Assembly: GCA_964485695.1 (NCBI GenBank)
Contig: CAZAKZ010000029.1
Span: forward strand, 1 to 46,076
Origin: CAZAKZ01 sp964485695
Lineage (GTDB): Bacteria > Planctomycetota > JAFGQW01
Reading direction: 5' to 3'
Length of the DNA: 46,076 nucleotides
Every line of letters starts with the position of its first letter. The stretch's first letter is position 1. Under the pieces are notes generated by a model, which made no database searches, was not told the DNA's origin, and saw nothing but the letters and a program-made list of their open reading frames with translations. The position numbers and the translations under genes are program-made. Positions 8,660-17,343 of the stretch are shown in pieces.

Positions 8660-10150
8660 ATGAAAGCCTGCCATTGCATCACTGTTTCACTCGTGCTGGT
8701 GGCCTGCCTCACACTGGCGGCCGCCGCCGATGAACTCGTGACCAAGTCCGGCCGAAAATACGTGGGAAAGATCGTCAAGGAGACCAAGACAGAAGTCCAC
8801 ATCAAGACCAAGTTTGGCGGGATCATGAAAGTGAAGCGATCTGAAATCGCCTCGCTTGAACGGATCAAATCCAAGGCAGACGAATACAAGGAACGTCTCG
8901 CCAAGATCGGCCCCAGAGACATGGCTGCCCACTGGGAGCTGGCGCTCTGGTGCAGGGTTGAAAACCTGGGATCCCTCTACACGAAACAGCTGAAGCGGAT
9001 TATTGCCCTGGATCCGAACCACGAAAAAGCCCGGAAGGCTCTCGGGCACGTACGGTACAAGAACCGCTGGGTGACCAAGAGGGAGTTGAAGAAGCTGGAG
9101 AAAAAAGCCCTTGAGGAGGAGATGAAGGCCAAGGGCATGGTCAAGTACCGGGGCAAGTGGGTCACCCAGGAAGGCCTGGAGAGAATGAAGAAGGGCCTGG
9201 TGAAGCACGAAGGACGCTGGGTCACCAAGGAGGAGAAGAAGAAGCTGGAGAAAGGGCTCGTCCAATACAAGGGCGAATGGGTGACCCGGAAAGAGATGGA
9301 AAACCGGGAGAAGGGGCTCTATCGCGTCGGCCGAAACTGGGTGACGGAGAAAGAGGCGAACGAATTCCACTCCGATTGGGATACGGCGTGGGTGCTCAAG
9401 GGCACGGGCTACGAGATCACCTCAAACGCCCCCATCGCCTACCTTAACAAGCAGAAGGAGATCATCAGCGATACCCTGAAGGCCATGAAGAAATTCAGTC
9501 TGGACAGGAAACCGGACGGGGACATCGCGATCCATATCTACAAGACCATCGGGGAGCTCAACCAGGTTCAGGAGACGGTCCAAACCGAGGGATTCCCGAG
9601 CAACATGTACTACTCGCTCCACTCCGGATCCATCGGAGGTGCCTTCAAGTTTACCGACCCTCCCTTCGTGGCCACCTTCAAGTTCGATACAAAGTTCTAT
9701 CAGCACCTTTTCCTGGGCCACGGCATCGGGGAGGGCTACCTGTGGTATCTTATCGGCCTCGACAAGGTCATCGACCTCTGGTTCCTTCTGGGGCCCGGCC
9801 ACTACTTCGGATTCACCCAGACCGGGAAGGTCCAGTTCAACGTCAACCACGTCAACGAAATGGTGAGATCGAACTACCTCTCCGTGGGCATCCTCATCGC
9901 CACCCGTGAGCTCAGCGACAACACGACCTGGAACGAGCGCTTCTTCTACCAATCGGCCGCGTTGATCTACATGCTCCTGAAGGATCCGCGATACGCAGAG
10001 AAGTTCAAGGCCTGCAGGGAGGACATCTTCAAGTCGGGCGAAGCCACGAAGACCATCCGGAAGCACTTCGATATCGAGGAACTCGACCGGTCGCTCCGGG
10101 CGCTGCTCAAGTCCGCCCGGCCGATCCCCAACGAGGTGAAGGAGCCCTGA
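8660..10150 (+). CDS. Exported W-V-T repeat protein with remnant peptidase domain, paralog 3
   Basis: The 496-residue protein has a clear signal peptide (about residues 1-22, ending LAAAADE). The shared small domain follows, with VTKSGRKYVGKIVKETKTEV, then a TPR-like helix pair. Next are five W-V-T motifs, the last four spaced exactly 20 residues apart (GKWVTQ, GRWVTK, GEWVTR, RNWVTE; about residues 168-232). The C-terminal half aligns with the other two paralogs, but the HExxH position reads LFLGH (350-354) and the distal Glu is not evident, so the zinc site is lost. The frame is open further upstream into the previous gene. ATG 8660 was chosen because it begins the signal peptide and follows a G-rich Shine-Dalgarno-like stretch. 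Confidence 0.8.
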   Translation: MKACHCITVSLVLVACLTLAAAADELVTKSGRKYVGKIVKETKTEVHIKTKFGGIMKVKRSEIASLERIKSKADEYKERLAKIGPRDMAAHWELALWCRVENLGSLYTKQLKRIIALDPNHEKARKALGHVRYKNRWVTKRELKKLEKKALEEEMKAKGMVKYRGKWVTQEGLERMKKGLVKHEGRWVTKEEKKKLEKGLVQYKGEWVTRKEMENREKGLYRVGRNWVTEKEANEFHSDWDTAWVLKGTGYEITSNAPIAYLNKQKEIISDTLKAMKKFSLDRKPDGDIAIHIYKTIGELNQVQETVQTEGFPSNMYYSLHSGSIGGAFKFTDPPFVATFKFDTKFYQHLFLGHGIGEGYLWYLIGLDKVIDLWFLLGPGHYFGFTQTGKVQFNVNHVNEMVRSNYLSVGILIATRELSDNTTWNERFFYQSAALIYMLLKDPRYAEKFKACREDIFKSGEATKTIRKHFDIEELDRSLRALLKSARPIPNEVKEP

Positions 10151-10223
10151 TCACGACTGAACAGCCTGTGGACAATCAAACTGTCAAGGTTGTCTCCTCC
10201 CTGGAACCGGTGTATCTTCAAGC

Positions 10224-13200
10224 ATGATGCTGGGCAGACTCCTCCTCTACCTTGCCGCCCTACTCACAGGCTTCAGCGCCACCCTCCAGGTGCAGGGCTG
10301 GATCCACATCCTGGAAACCTCCGCCGCCTCCCCCACCACGGCCGTGGTCCTCGCCCTCGCCCTCACCCTGGCCGCTCTGGCCACGGGCGCACGCGTGCTG
10401 AGCTCCAACGCGGACCAAAGCCGTAGGCCTGCGATCCGGGTCTGGGTCCTTGCCCTGAGCGCGGCCTGTGTCACGTGGATCGCTCAGATCGTCGCCCGGG
10501 AAACTGCACCGACTCTCGTGGCCGTGCACCCGATCCTCGGCCTCGTCACCCTTGGAGGCCTCCTCCTGCCCGGTATGGTCCTGGCCGGCGGCCTCGTGCC
10601 CGCCTGGGTCCGGTCAGCGCATCAAAAACCCGGTCAGGGCGAGAGGATCCTGGCAGCCCTGGCAGCCTTGGGCGGGGCTGCAGGCCTTGCGGCTTCCCCC
10701 CTCGTCCTCCTCGAGGTTCTCGGATTTCAGAACCTCCGTGCGTTCTCCGCCGGACTTCTGGCCCTGGCCGGTCTCCTCGGCGGTCTCGGAACCCGGGCCT
10801 CCGGGCCACTTCCCCACACCTCCGACGGCCCCCCCACCCCAACCACTCCCGACGGCTTGGCTCGCATGGCCGCAGCAATGGCCCGGGTGACCCTCGGATT
10901 CGGCACCGGCGCCGGATTCTTCCTCTGGATGCGATACGATGCTCTCGTAATCGGACTCGTACCCTGGAACGTCTGGGCCCTCCTTGCATCGGCCCTCCTC
11001 GTTGCCGGACTCGCCACCCTCGTGGGCATCTGGCTGCGTCATTGGCTCCCGTTCCCGGGATTAATCGCCACACTATGCCTGGCTGCGGCGGCACTTATCT
11101 CTGCCTCGTTGTGGACCGGGCACGCGGACCAGCTCCTGGCCTTCCCCCAGCCCATCTCGTCCCTCCCCCCGTTAACCGCGTTGCTCCTGCACGCGGCCAC
11201 AGACATCGCCCCGGTGGCCGCTCTCATGGGCCTTGGATTCGCGCTATTTCCCTTCTCTTCCTGTCCGGACCTGCCTGCCGCCCCGCTGGCCGGCCGTACC
11301 GTTTTCTGGCTCGGTCTGGCCATGGCTCTGGGCTGGGGCGTCGCAGCCTGCGGAATCTCCGGCCTGGCCTGGCATACGGGCGTCCTCCCCTGTGCGGGTT
11401 TCGCCGTGACGAGCGCCTTGGCCCTGGCCGCAGCCCGGGGACACATCGCCCTCAGGATCCCGGTCTCCATCCTGGTTCTGGTCGGGCTCGGTCTGGGACT
11501 GCATGCCAATTGCGGTCAAATGTCTCCTCCCGAAGATTACGGTCCAATCCTCAACCCTCCCCACTCGAAACATACGGCCTCGGCCTGGATCCAATACCTG
11601 GAGGCTCCCCGCATTCGGATCCGTATCGATCGCCGTCCCCTCCTCGGTTCCAGCACCCCCGCTGCCGTCCGCGTGGAGGCCATGAAGGCCAGGCTGCCCT
11701 TGGTTCTCCATCCTGCCCCGAAGCGGATTCTCCTCCTCGGGGAATCCACGGGAGAGGTTACCGGGGCTGCCCTCCGAGTTTCTGGGATCCGGGTGAACGC
11801 AGTGTGGATGAACGACGCCCTCGAGGAGCGTTTCGGCCCGAACCTCGAAGTCCTGGGTGCCGAGAACGACTCCGAATTCCGGTCTCTTCCCTGGTCCCCC
11901 CATGCGGCCTTGCTGTCCCAGGAAGCCACCCTCGACGTCATCGTGGACCTTCTGCCCATGGGCCGGCTCAGCAAGGACATGGCCTTCCGGACCGTGACCT
12001 TCTTCCACAGGGCCCGGGACGCCCTCGGCCCCGGCGGTCTTTACTGCCTCTGGATTCCCGTCCATTGCCTCACATTGGATGAGACGAGGTGCCTCGTCGC
12101 CACGTTTCTCGAGGCCTTTCCCGCATCGACCACGGCTTGGTCCGCAGATCTCCAGGCGCCCGAGTCCGTTCTCGGTCTGGTTGGAACCCAGGACGATTCA
12201 CCGCTCAATCTCGATGCAAAGTCCATGGCCGCCCGGATGAAAGCGAAGAAGTTCGGAGCCCCCAAGGATCCCGTCGACCTCATGATGCTCTACCTCGGAG
12301 GTCCTGCCCTCCTCAACCACTGCGCCGGCAATTCTCCGCTGAACCGAGACTCCAGACCTGCTCTCGCCATCAGCCTGTCTCGCCACCCTGCCGGCCTCCC
12401 ACCGGAAGTGACGGACGAGACTTTCGTGAAGATGTTCCTTTCCGACAGGCCTCCGGCCTCGTTCCCCTGGCCCGCTTCGAGCGTGACCCGGGTGGCACCA
12501 ACCCCCGAGGCGATCCAAAAGGCCCTGGTTACCGGCCGCCGCATCCGGGCCGCACACCGAAACAGACTCCGGGTGCGGGCTGAGACGCTTCCCGAAGCGG
12601 AAGCGCTCCGCCTCGAGCGGGAAACGGCCATGTCCGCCCTGAAATCGATCCCGGATCTTCCACTTCTCTGGATCTTCCTGGACAGTGTGGGCGAAAAGCT
12701 GATCCGGGCCGAGCAGCGAGAGGAGGCCGTGAGGCTGTTCGACCAGGCTGTGAACAGAGCTCCGGCCTGGGGCGGCGGCTACCTGGGCAAGGCCACCCTG
12801 CTCTTCGCCTCGCACAGGAATTTCGAGGGCAAGGAGGACTGGGAGGCCCTGGCCGACCTGGCCGAGAAGGCCCTGGACCGGGACAACACCCTGGCCCGGG
12901 CGTGGATCTACCTCGGTGTGGCCTACCTCGAGGGCCGCCACGATGTCCAGCGGGCCCGGGGTTGCTTCGAGAACGCCGCCAGCCTTGATCCGGACTCTCC
13001 TCTTCTCAAGAGTTATTACTGGCAGTTCATCGAACGGGATGGCCGCCTCGAGGAGGCCGCGGCCATGCTGCTGGACGCGTACGAAGCCTATCCCCGGAAC
13101 GGACGCCTCCGAGACGCTCTCTACAAGCTGATGACGCCCAAGCTCAAGCTCGCCGGCAAGCCCGAAAAGGCCCTTTTTATCCTTCACAAGATCGAGGCAC

Positions 13201-13442
13201 ACTACAGGAACGAATCCGGGTACTACCTGGTACTATCCGAGGTTCTCGAGGCTCTCGATGACCTCCCCGGCGCGATCGAAGCCGCTCGCAAGTGTTGCAA
13301 CCTCATCGACCCGCCGCAGCAGGGCTACTTTCTCCACTTCTACAGACTGTTGAAGAGGAGCACCCGGGACCAGGAAAAGGAAGACCTGCGCAAGTTCATG
13401 GTAAAGACATTCGGCCTCGATCCGGAGTCTCTGGAGGAGTAG
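10224..13442 (+). CDS. Polytopic membrane / spermidine-synthase-like / TPR fusion protein
   Basis: The 1072-residue protein has three parts. Residues about 1-430 form some 12-13 hydrophobic helices. Residues about 490-660 form a Rossmann methyltransferase-type domain, with KRILLLGESTGEV as the nucleotide-binding loop, LDVIVDLLPMGRL, and ALGPGGLYCLWIPVH near its end. Residues about 770-1060 form TPR-type helical repeats (AWIYLGVAYLEG, LSEVLEALDDLPGAIEAARK). This is the layout of membrane-fused spermidine synthase family proteins. The GGGDG signature of aminopropyltransferases is GESTG here and the following acidic motif is weak (VWMND), so polyamine synthesis is doubtful. It starts 73 bp after paralog 3 on the same strand, and the ribosome binding site is weak. 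The true substrate is unknown. Confidence 0.78.
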   Translation: MMLGRLLLYLAALLTGFSATLQVQGWIHILETSAASPTTAVVLALALTLAALATGARVLSSNADQSRRPAIRVWVLALSAACVTWIAQIVARETAPTLVAVHPILGLVTLGGLLLPGMVLAGGLVPAWVRSAHQKPGQGERILAALAALGGAAGLAASPLVLLEVLGFQNLRAFSAGLLALAGLLGGLGTRASGPLPHTSDGPPTPTTPDGLARMAAAMARVTLGFGTGAGFFLWMRYDALVIGLVPWNVWALLASALLVAGLATLVGIWLRHWLPFPGLIATLCLAAAALISASLWTGHADQLLAFPQPISSLPPLTALLLHAATDIAPVAALMGLGFALFPFSSCPDLPAAPLAGRTVFWLGLAMALGWGVAACGISGLAWHTGVLPCAGFAVTSALALAAARGHIALRIPVSILVLVGLGLGLHANCGQMSPPEDYGPILNPPHSKHTASAWIQYLEAPRIRIRIDRRPLLGSSTPAAVRVEAMKARLPLVLHPAPKRILLLGESTGEVTGAALRVSGIRVNAVWMNDALEERFGPNLEVLGAENDSEFRSLPWSPHAALLSQEATLDVIVDLLPMGRLSKDMAFRTVTFFHRARDALGPGGLYCLWIPVHCLTLDETRCLVATFLEAFPASTTAWSADLQAPESVLGLVGTQDDSPLNLDAKSMAARMKAKKFGAPKDPVDLMMLYLGGPALLNHCAGNSPLNRDSRPALAISLSRHPAGLPPEVTDETFVKMFLSDRPPASFPWPASSVTRVAPTPEAIQKALVTGRRIRAAHRNRLRVRAETLPEAEALRLERETAMSALKSIPDLPLLWIFLDSVGEKLIRAEQREEAVRLFDQAVNRAPAWGGGYLGKATLLFASHRNFEGKEDWEALADLAEKALDRDNTLARAWIYLGVAYLEGRHDVQRARGCFENAASLDPDSPLLKSYYWQFIERDGRLEEAAAMLLDAYEAYPRNGRLRDALYKLMTPKLKLAGKPEKALFILHKIEAHYRNESGYYLVLSEVLEALDDLPGAIEAARKCCNLIDPPQQGYFLHFYRLLKRSTRDQEKEDLRKFMVKTFGLDPESLEE

Positions 13443-13555
13443 CCGACCTCAAGGCAGGTTCTGTGCTCCTGTCAGCGATTCCAGCACGTTCCGGATTTGC
13501 GGTCCAGGGCGGAAACCCGGCATTCTGGTCACGAGCCTCTTGATGCTACAGGAAC

Positions 13556-15466
13556 CTATTGGGTCAGTTCCATACTGGCCGCTCTCGAAACTGTCCGAAA
13601 ACCCTGGGGAAAGGTTGGGTCCAGGGTCGCGAAGGCCGTGTAGACGATAAGGCCCGCCAGTGACTTCACGTTGGGCACGACAATAGCGCCCACGCCCACT
13701 CCCTGGGCATCCAGCACACCCATGAAATTCTGGAAGGGACCGTAGTTCCCGAAGTTCATGATGGACCACAGGAACAGGAAGTCCATCTGCAAGGGAATGG
13801 TGCGCCGGTCTGCGGGATTGAAGGGAATCCTGCCCGGTGCCAGACTCGCCATCAGGATGTAGGGCCTGTTTCCATCCTGCGGGTGCAGGACGCCCACGGG
13901 GGCCGTGAAGCCCACGGGAAATTTGCTCAACATGAGGGGTTTGGGCGGTGTGGGATCCAGGACCACTGTCCGGTCCACCCCCACGCCCACGGCACGGACC
14001 ACCTCCCCCGACGGAAGGGTGGCTTGAATGTCGTAGGTGCCCTGGGGCACTCCGAAGTAGGCCACGTTGTGGTCGGTCCGGCAATACCCCTCTCCCGTGC
14101 CCCCCACGTAGCGCACCTGCAGCCGACGGGCAGGATTTCCGCCCTGGCCGGCGGGGTAGAGCTCCACCCGGGCGCCCGGCATGCTGGGTTGGCCCCGGGG
14201 ACCTTTCACCTTGACAGCCAGCCAGTGCCGGGTCGTGGTGCCCAGGCCCTTGTTCTCGAAGACCAGGTTATAGGTGTTCTTGTCCACGAGGATGAGATCG
14301 CGATCGCCGTCTCGGTCCAGGTCGGCGAATCCGGCGCATCGCTGGTCTCGCCCCACGAGTTCGTATCCCAGGCCCTTGACCTCGGAGAACCGCCCCGAGC
14401 CGTTGTTCAGGTAGGTACGGTGTGCTTCCCGGGCGTTGAAGGTGACGACCACATCCAGGTCCCCGTCCAGGTCCAGGTCCTCCAGCAGGATGTTGTATGC
14501 AGCGGTGTTCTGGAAGGCGAGGATCTGGCTCTCGTCCATGAACGTTCCGTCACCGCGGTTCCGGAAGACCCCGTGCCAGAGCCCGCCGGTCTTGGCCACG
14601 ATCAGGTCCATGTCGCCGTCGTTATCAATGTCCCCGAACACCCCCCCGTCGCAGTCGCTGGACGCCATGGTCACGCCCGCCTTGGATGCTATCTCGGTGA
14701 AGAAGCCGGTCCCGTCGTTCATGAACAGACGGTTCGGCCCATACCGCTTGGCCAGGAAAATGTCCAGGTCCCCGTCTCCGTCATAGTCGGCAACGGCGCA
14801 TCCCTGGGTCTGGGCGTTGTTGCCGGACTGATCGTCCACGCCGCGAACACCCGCCTCTTCTCGGAATGTGCCGTCACCCTTGTTGATATAGAGTTCGTTG
14901 GCCTGGCCGGAATTACCCGCAAAGAGGTCGATATGGCCGTCTCCGTTGAAATCGCCCGCACCCACTCCGCGGGTTCCGAAGTTCGATCCCGGGTTGATTG
15001 TGGTCTTGATCCCGGCGCTCAGGTCGAGGTTGAAGTAGCCGGTCTTGTCGTTGATGTAGAGTTCGTTGGTGCCGTTGGAATCCCCTTTGAAGAGGTCCAG
15101 AAAACCATCCCCGTTCACGTCCACGAAGACGGCGGCGTGGGCCTCGCCCTCCCTGGGGGCGATCCCCCGCTTCTGCGACTCCTCAGTGAAAACCCAGTTC
15201 CCGTGATTGATGTAGAGCTCATCCGGTAGTGTGGTATTCACGAGGGACCTGAGGTTGCTGATGAAAACATCCAGGTCACCGTCATTGTCCACATCGCCGA
15301 AGGCAATGCCGTGGGCGCCGTGCTCGGGGATGCCCTGTGTGATCGTGGTCGTGACGTTCTGGAATGTGGGTTTGAGCTGGGCCCCCAGGGTACCCCCCGG
15401 CAGGAGAAGGACACCGAGAAGCCAGACAAGTCTGTATCTCGGGATGCGACGGGTTCGTGAAACCAT
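13556..15466 (-). CDS. Secreted FG-GAP/VCBS repeat protein
   Basis: The 636-residue protein has a signal peptide (about residues 1-29, ending GGTLGAQ) and seven FG-GAP/VCBS-type repeats with Ca-binding loops of the D-x-D-x-D-G-D-x-D type, such as GDVDNDGDLDVFISN, ADYDGDGDLDIF and ADLDRDGDRDLI. These repeats normally form a beta-propeller stabilised by calcium. A UnbV/ASPIC-like segment follows (about 400-510). The last 110 residues form a separate domain (from about IPLQMDFLFLW to LAGLIVYTAFATLDP) that recurs at the end of the secreted protein at 38629-39570. AAGGAC lies about 9 nt before the ATG. It converges with the membrane/TPR gene. A role in surface adhesion or ligand binding is inferred from the family. 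Confidence 0.85.
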   Translation of the reverse strand: MVSRTRRIPRYRLVWLLGVLLLPGGTLGAQLKPTFQNVTTTITQGIPEHGAHGIAFGDVDNDGDLDVFISNLRSLVNTTLPDELYINHGNWVFTEESQKRGIAPREGEAHAAVFVDVNGDGFLDLFKGDSNGTNELYINDKTGYFNLDLSAGIKTTINPGSNFGTRGVGAGDFNGDGHIDLFAGNSGQANELYINKGDGTFREEAGVRGVDDQSGNNAQTQGCAVADYDGDGDLDIFLAKRYGPNRLFMNDGTGFFTEIASKAGVTMASSDCDGGVFGDIDNDGDMDLIVAKTGGLWHGVFRNRGDGTFMDESQILAFQNTAAYNILLEDLDLDGDLDVVVTFNAREAHRTYLNNGSGRFSEVKGLGYELVGRDQRCAGFADLDRDGDRDLILVDKNTYNLVFENKGLGTTTRHWLAVKVKGPRGQPSMPGARVELYPAGQGGNPARRLQVRYVGGTGEGYCRTDHNVAYFGVPQGTYDIQATLPSGEVVRAVGVGVDRTVVLDPTPPKPLMLSKFPVGFTAPVGVLHPQDGNRPYILMASLAPGRIPFNPADRRTIPLQMDFLFLWSIMNFGNYGPFQNFMGVLDAQGVGVGAIVVPNVKSLAGLIVYTAFATLDPTFPQGFRTVSRAASMELTQ

Positions 15467-15722
15467 GGGTGAAGCGTCCTTTTTCTATCCTGACTTCCAG
15501 GCTGGAATTGTAACGATTATACCCGAACCAGATGAAATTCCAAATGATTCAATAGTTTCAACCTGATAATTTACAAAGAGTTGTGACAACAACGCTTAAG
15601 TCGGGGCCCCGGGTGTCCGAAAATGTACGCAGGGAAACATGCCTCGCACATCCCGGAGATGGCGAGGAACAGGGATCCGGGAGTTCCACCCACGGACTCC
15701 CGCAGGGTAAGGAGACCGGGGC

Positions 15723-15881
15723 ATGCCGTACTACGATGAAGTCAAATGGTGCAAGCAGTGCAGGAAATACGTGAATTACCTGCTCAGCCTCAAGGGAAGC
15801 TATTGCATCGATTGCGGAGCAGAGGTTTTTCTTTTCAACAAAACTGACCTCAAGAACTTCAAGAGAACCCTGAAGCCCTGA
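15723..15881 (+). CDS. 52-residue zinc-ribbon-like protein
   Basis: This small gene starts MPYYDEVKWCKQCRKYVNY and contains two C-x-x-C pairs (CKQC at 10-13 and CIDC at 28-31), the geometry of a treble-clef or zinc-ribbon knuckle. An ideal AAGGAG lies 8 nt upstream of the ATG, and the reading frame has normal codon use for the window. It is followed after 118 bp by the MscS gene and is divergent from the FG-GAP gene. I recall similar tiny CxxC proteins from Planctomycetota, but not with a known function. Nucleic-acid or protein binding would be a guess. Confidence 0.7.
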   Translation: MPYYDEVKWCKQCRKYVNYLLSLKGSYCIDCGAEVFLFNKTDLKNFKRTLKP

Positions 15882-15999
15882 TCCGGGCCAGCCGTCTTTT
15901 CACTACGTACACCTCTTCAAAATACCTCCCTCACCTGCTACGCTATCGGGCCAACTGGACCTGAAGTGCCGTGATCCATGAACAGCAGAGGGGAGGCCC

Positions 16000-17343
16000 T
16001 TGCCACAGCTCACACCCGAACTGAGCAAGACCATGATCGAGACCGCGGCCGAGTCCGCCATGGCCGTACAGAAGGACTGGCTTCGCTCAAAACTACCTGA
16101 GTTTCTGCTCAAGAAGCCCTTCTTGCTGGAAAACTGGCAGTGGGTCGGTCTCCTCGTTCTCGTCTTCCTTGGCTTTCTCCTGGACAGAGTGGCCGTGCTA
16201 CTGCTCGTGAAGGGCACCCACCGGGCCCTCGACCGCGCCGGCATGAAGGTGGAGGAGAAGACACTCCGACGTGTGTTCAAACCGGCAGGGTTGCTGGTCA
16301 TGGCACTTTTCTGGTTGTCGTGCCTTCCTCTCCTGGACCTGCCGGAATCCATATGGAACATCACAAATGTGGCCGCGACATTCGTGGCGGCAGCTTCCGG
16401 AGTGTGGGTCGCCTACCGCCTTGTTGACATATTCACCGAGGCCATGCAGCACAAGGCCTCGCGTACGGCCTCCCGGTTCGACGATCTCCTGGTTCCCCTC
16501 ATCAGCAAGTCGGCCAAGGTATTCATCGTCGCCTTCGGCCTGGTGTTCATCGCCGGAAACCTGAGAATCGACATCTCCAGCCTCCTGGCCGGCCTCGGAC
16601 TGGGCGGCCTCGCCTTTGCTCTTGCGGCCAAGGACACGGTCGGCAACCTCTTCGGCACCCTCACCATCGTTCTGGACAGACCCTTCCAGGTAGGCGACTG
16701 GGTCGTCATCGGCAAGGTGGAGGGCACGGTGGAACGCGTCGGATTCCGGAGCTCCCGGGTCCGCACCTTCTACAACTCCGTCATCACCGTCCCCAACGGG
16801 ACCCTGCTCACCACGGCCGTGGACAACCTGGGCATGCGGCGATACCGTCGTTGGAAGACCATGATTTCCATCACCTACGACACACCACCGGAGAAAATCG
16901 AGGCCTTCTGCGAGGGAATCCGGGAGCTGATTCGCGTTCACCCCTACACCCGGAAGGATTACTTCCACTGCTACCTGAACGCCTTTGCTCCTTCGTCTTT
17001 GGACATTATGCTCTATGTATTCCACGAGACACCCGACTGGGCCACGGAGCTGAGGGAGCGGCACCGACTCGGCCTCGATATGATCCGTCTGGCCGGCCGC
17101 CTGGGCGTGGAGTTCGCTTTCCCCACCCAGACCCTCCACATCGACCGCCCGGAACCCGGCCCGAAGACCGCTCTTCCGCACCCGACGGCCGAAGCGGTGG
17201 AATCGGCCGAGCACCTCGGCCGGGAGGAGGCCCAGGCCATCGCCCGCGGCACCCTCGGTGATCTTCTCAAGACGCCCCCACCCGTGTCCACATCCGTTTC
17301 CCGCCGGGAGAACCGCGGCGAATCCGAGGAAAGCGGGGAGTGA
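16000..17343 (+). CDS. MscS-family mechanosensitive ion channel
   Basis: The 447-residue membrane protein has about four to five transmembrane helices. The pore helix and upper beta-domain are diagnostic: the Gly/Ala-rich GLGLGGLAFALAAKD, then RPFQVGDWV, IGKVEGTVERVGFRSSRVR and VPNGTL. This is the MscS superfamily, which opens under membrane tension to release solutes during osmotic downshock; this version carries an extended N-terminus. The C-terminal 80 residues are hydrophilic and probably cytoplasmic. The assigned start is TTG at 16000, with GGGAGG only 3 nt before it; ATG at 16033 is an alternative. The stop overlaps the MFS gene by 4 bp, implying translational coupling. Confidence 0.9.
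   Translation: MPQLTPELSKTMIETAAESAMAVQKDWLRSKLPEFLLKKPFLLENWQWVGLLVLVFLGFLLDRVAVLLLVKGTHRALDRAGMKVEEKTLRRVFKPAGLLVMALFWLSCLPLLDLPESIWNITNVAATFVAAASGVWVAYRLVDIFTEAMQHKASRTASRFDDLLVPLISKSAKVFIVAFGLVFIAGNLRIDISSLLAGLGLGGLAFALAAKDTVGNLFGTLTIVLDRPFQVGDWVVIGKVEGTVERVGFRSSRVRTFYNSVITVPNGTLLTTAVDNLGMRRYRRWKTMISITYDTPPEKIEAFCEGIRELIRVHPYTRKDYFHCYLNAFAPSSLDIMLYVFHETPDWATELRERHRLGLDMIRLAGRLGVEFAFPTQTLHIDRPEPGPKTALPHPTAEAVESAEHLGREEAQAIARGTLGDLLKTPPPVSTSVSRRENRGESEESGE

Noticed and set aside
10475..12082. 535-residue frame inside the membrane/TPR fusion gene, shifted by one base
   Set aside because: It is extremely rich in Arg/Pro/Gly, lacks hydrophobic helices and overlaps a well-supported gene.
13883..15229. 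448-residue open frame opposite the FG-GAP gene
   Set aside because: It has no domain, while the opposite frame has seven calcium-binding repeats and a signal peptide. Repeated D-G-D codons force an open antisense frame.
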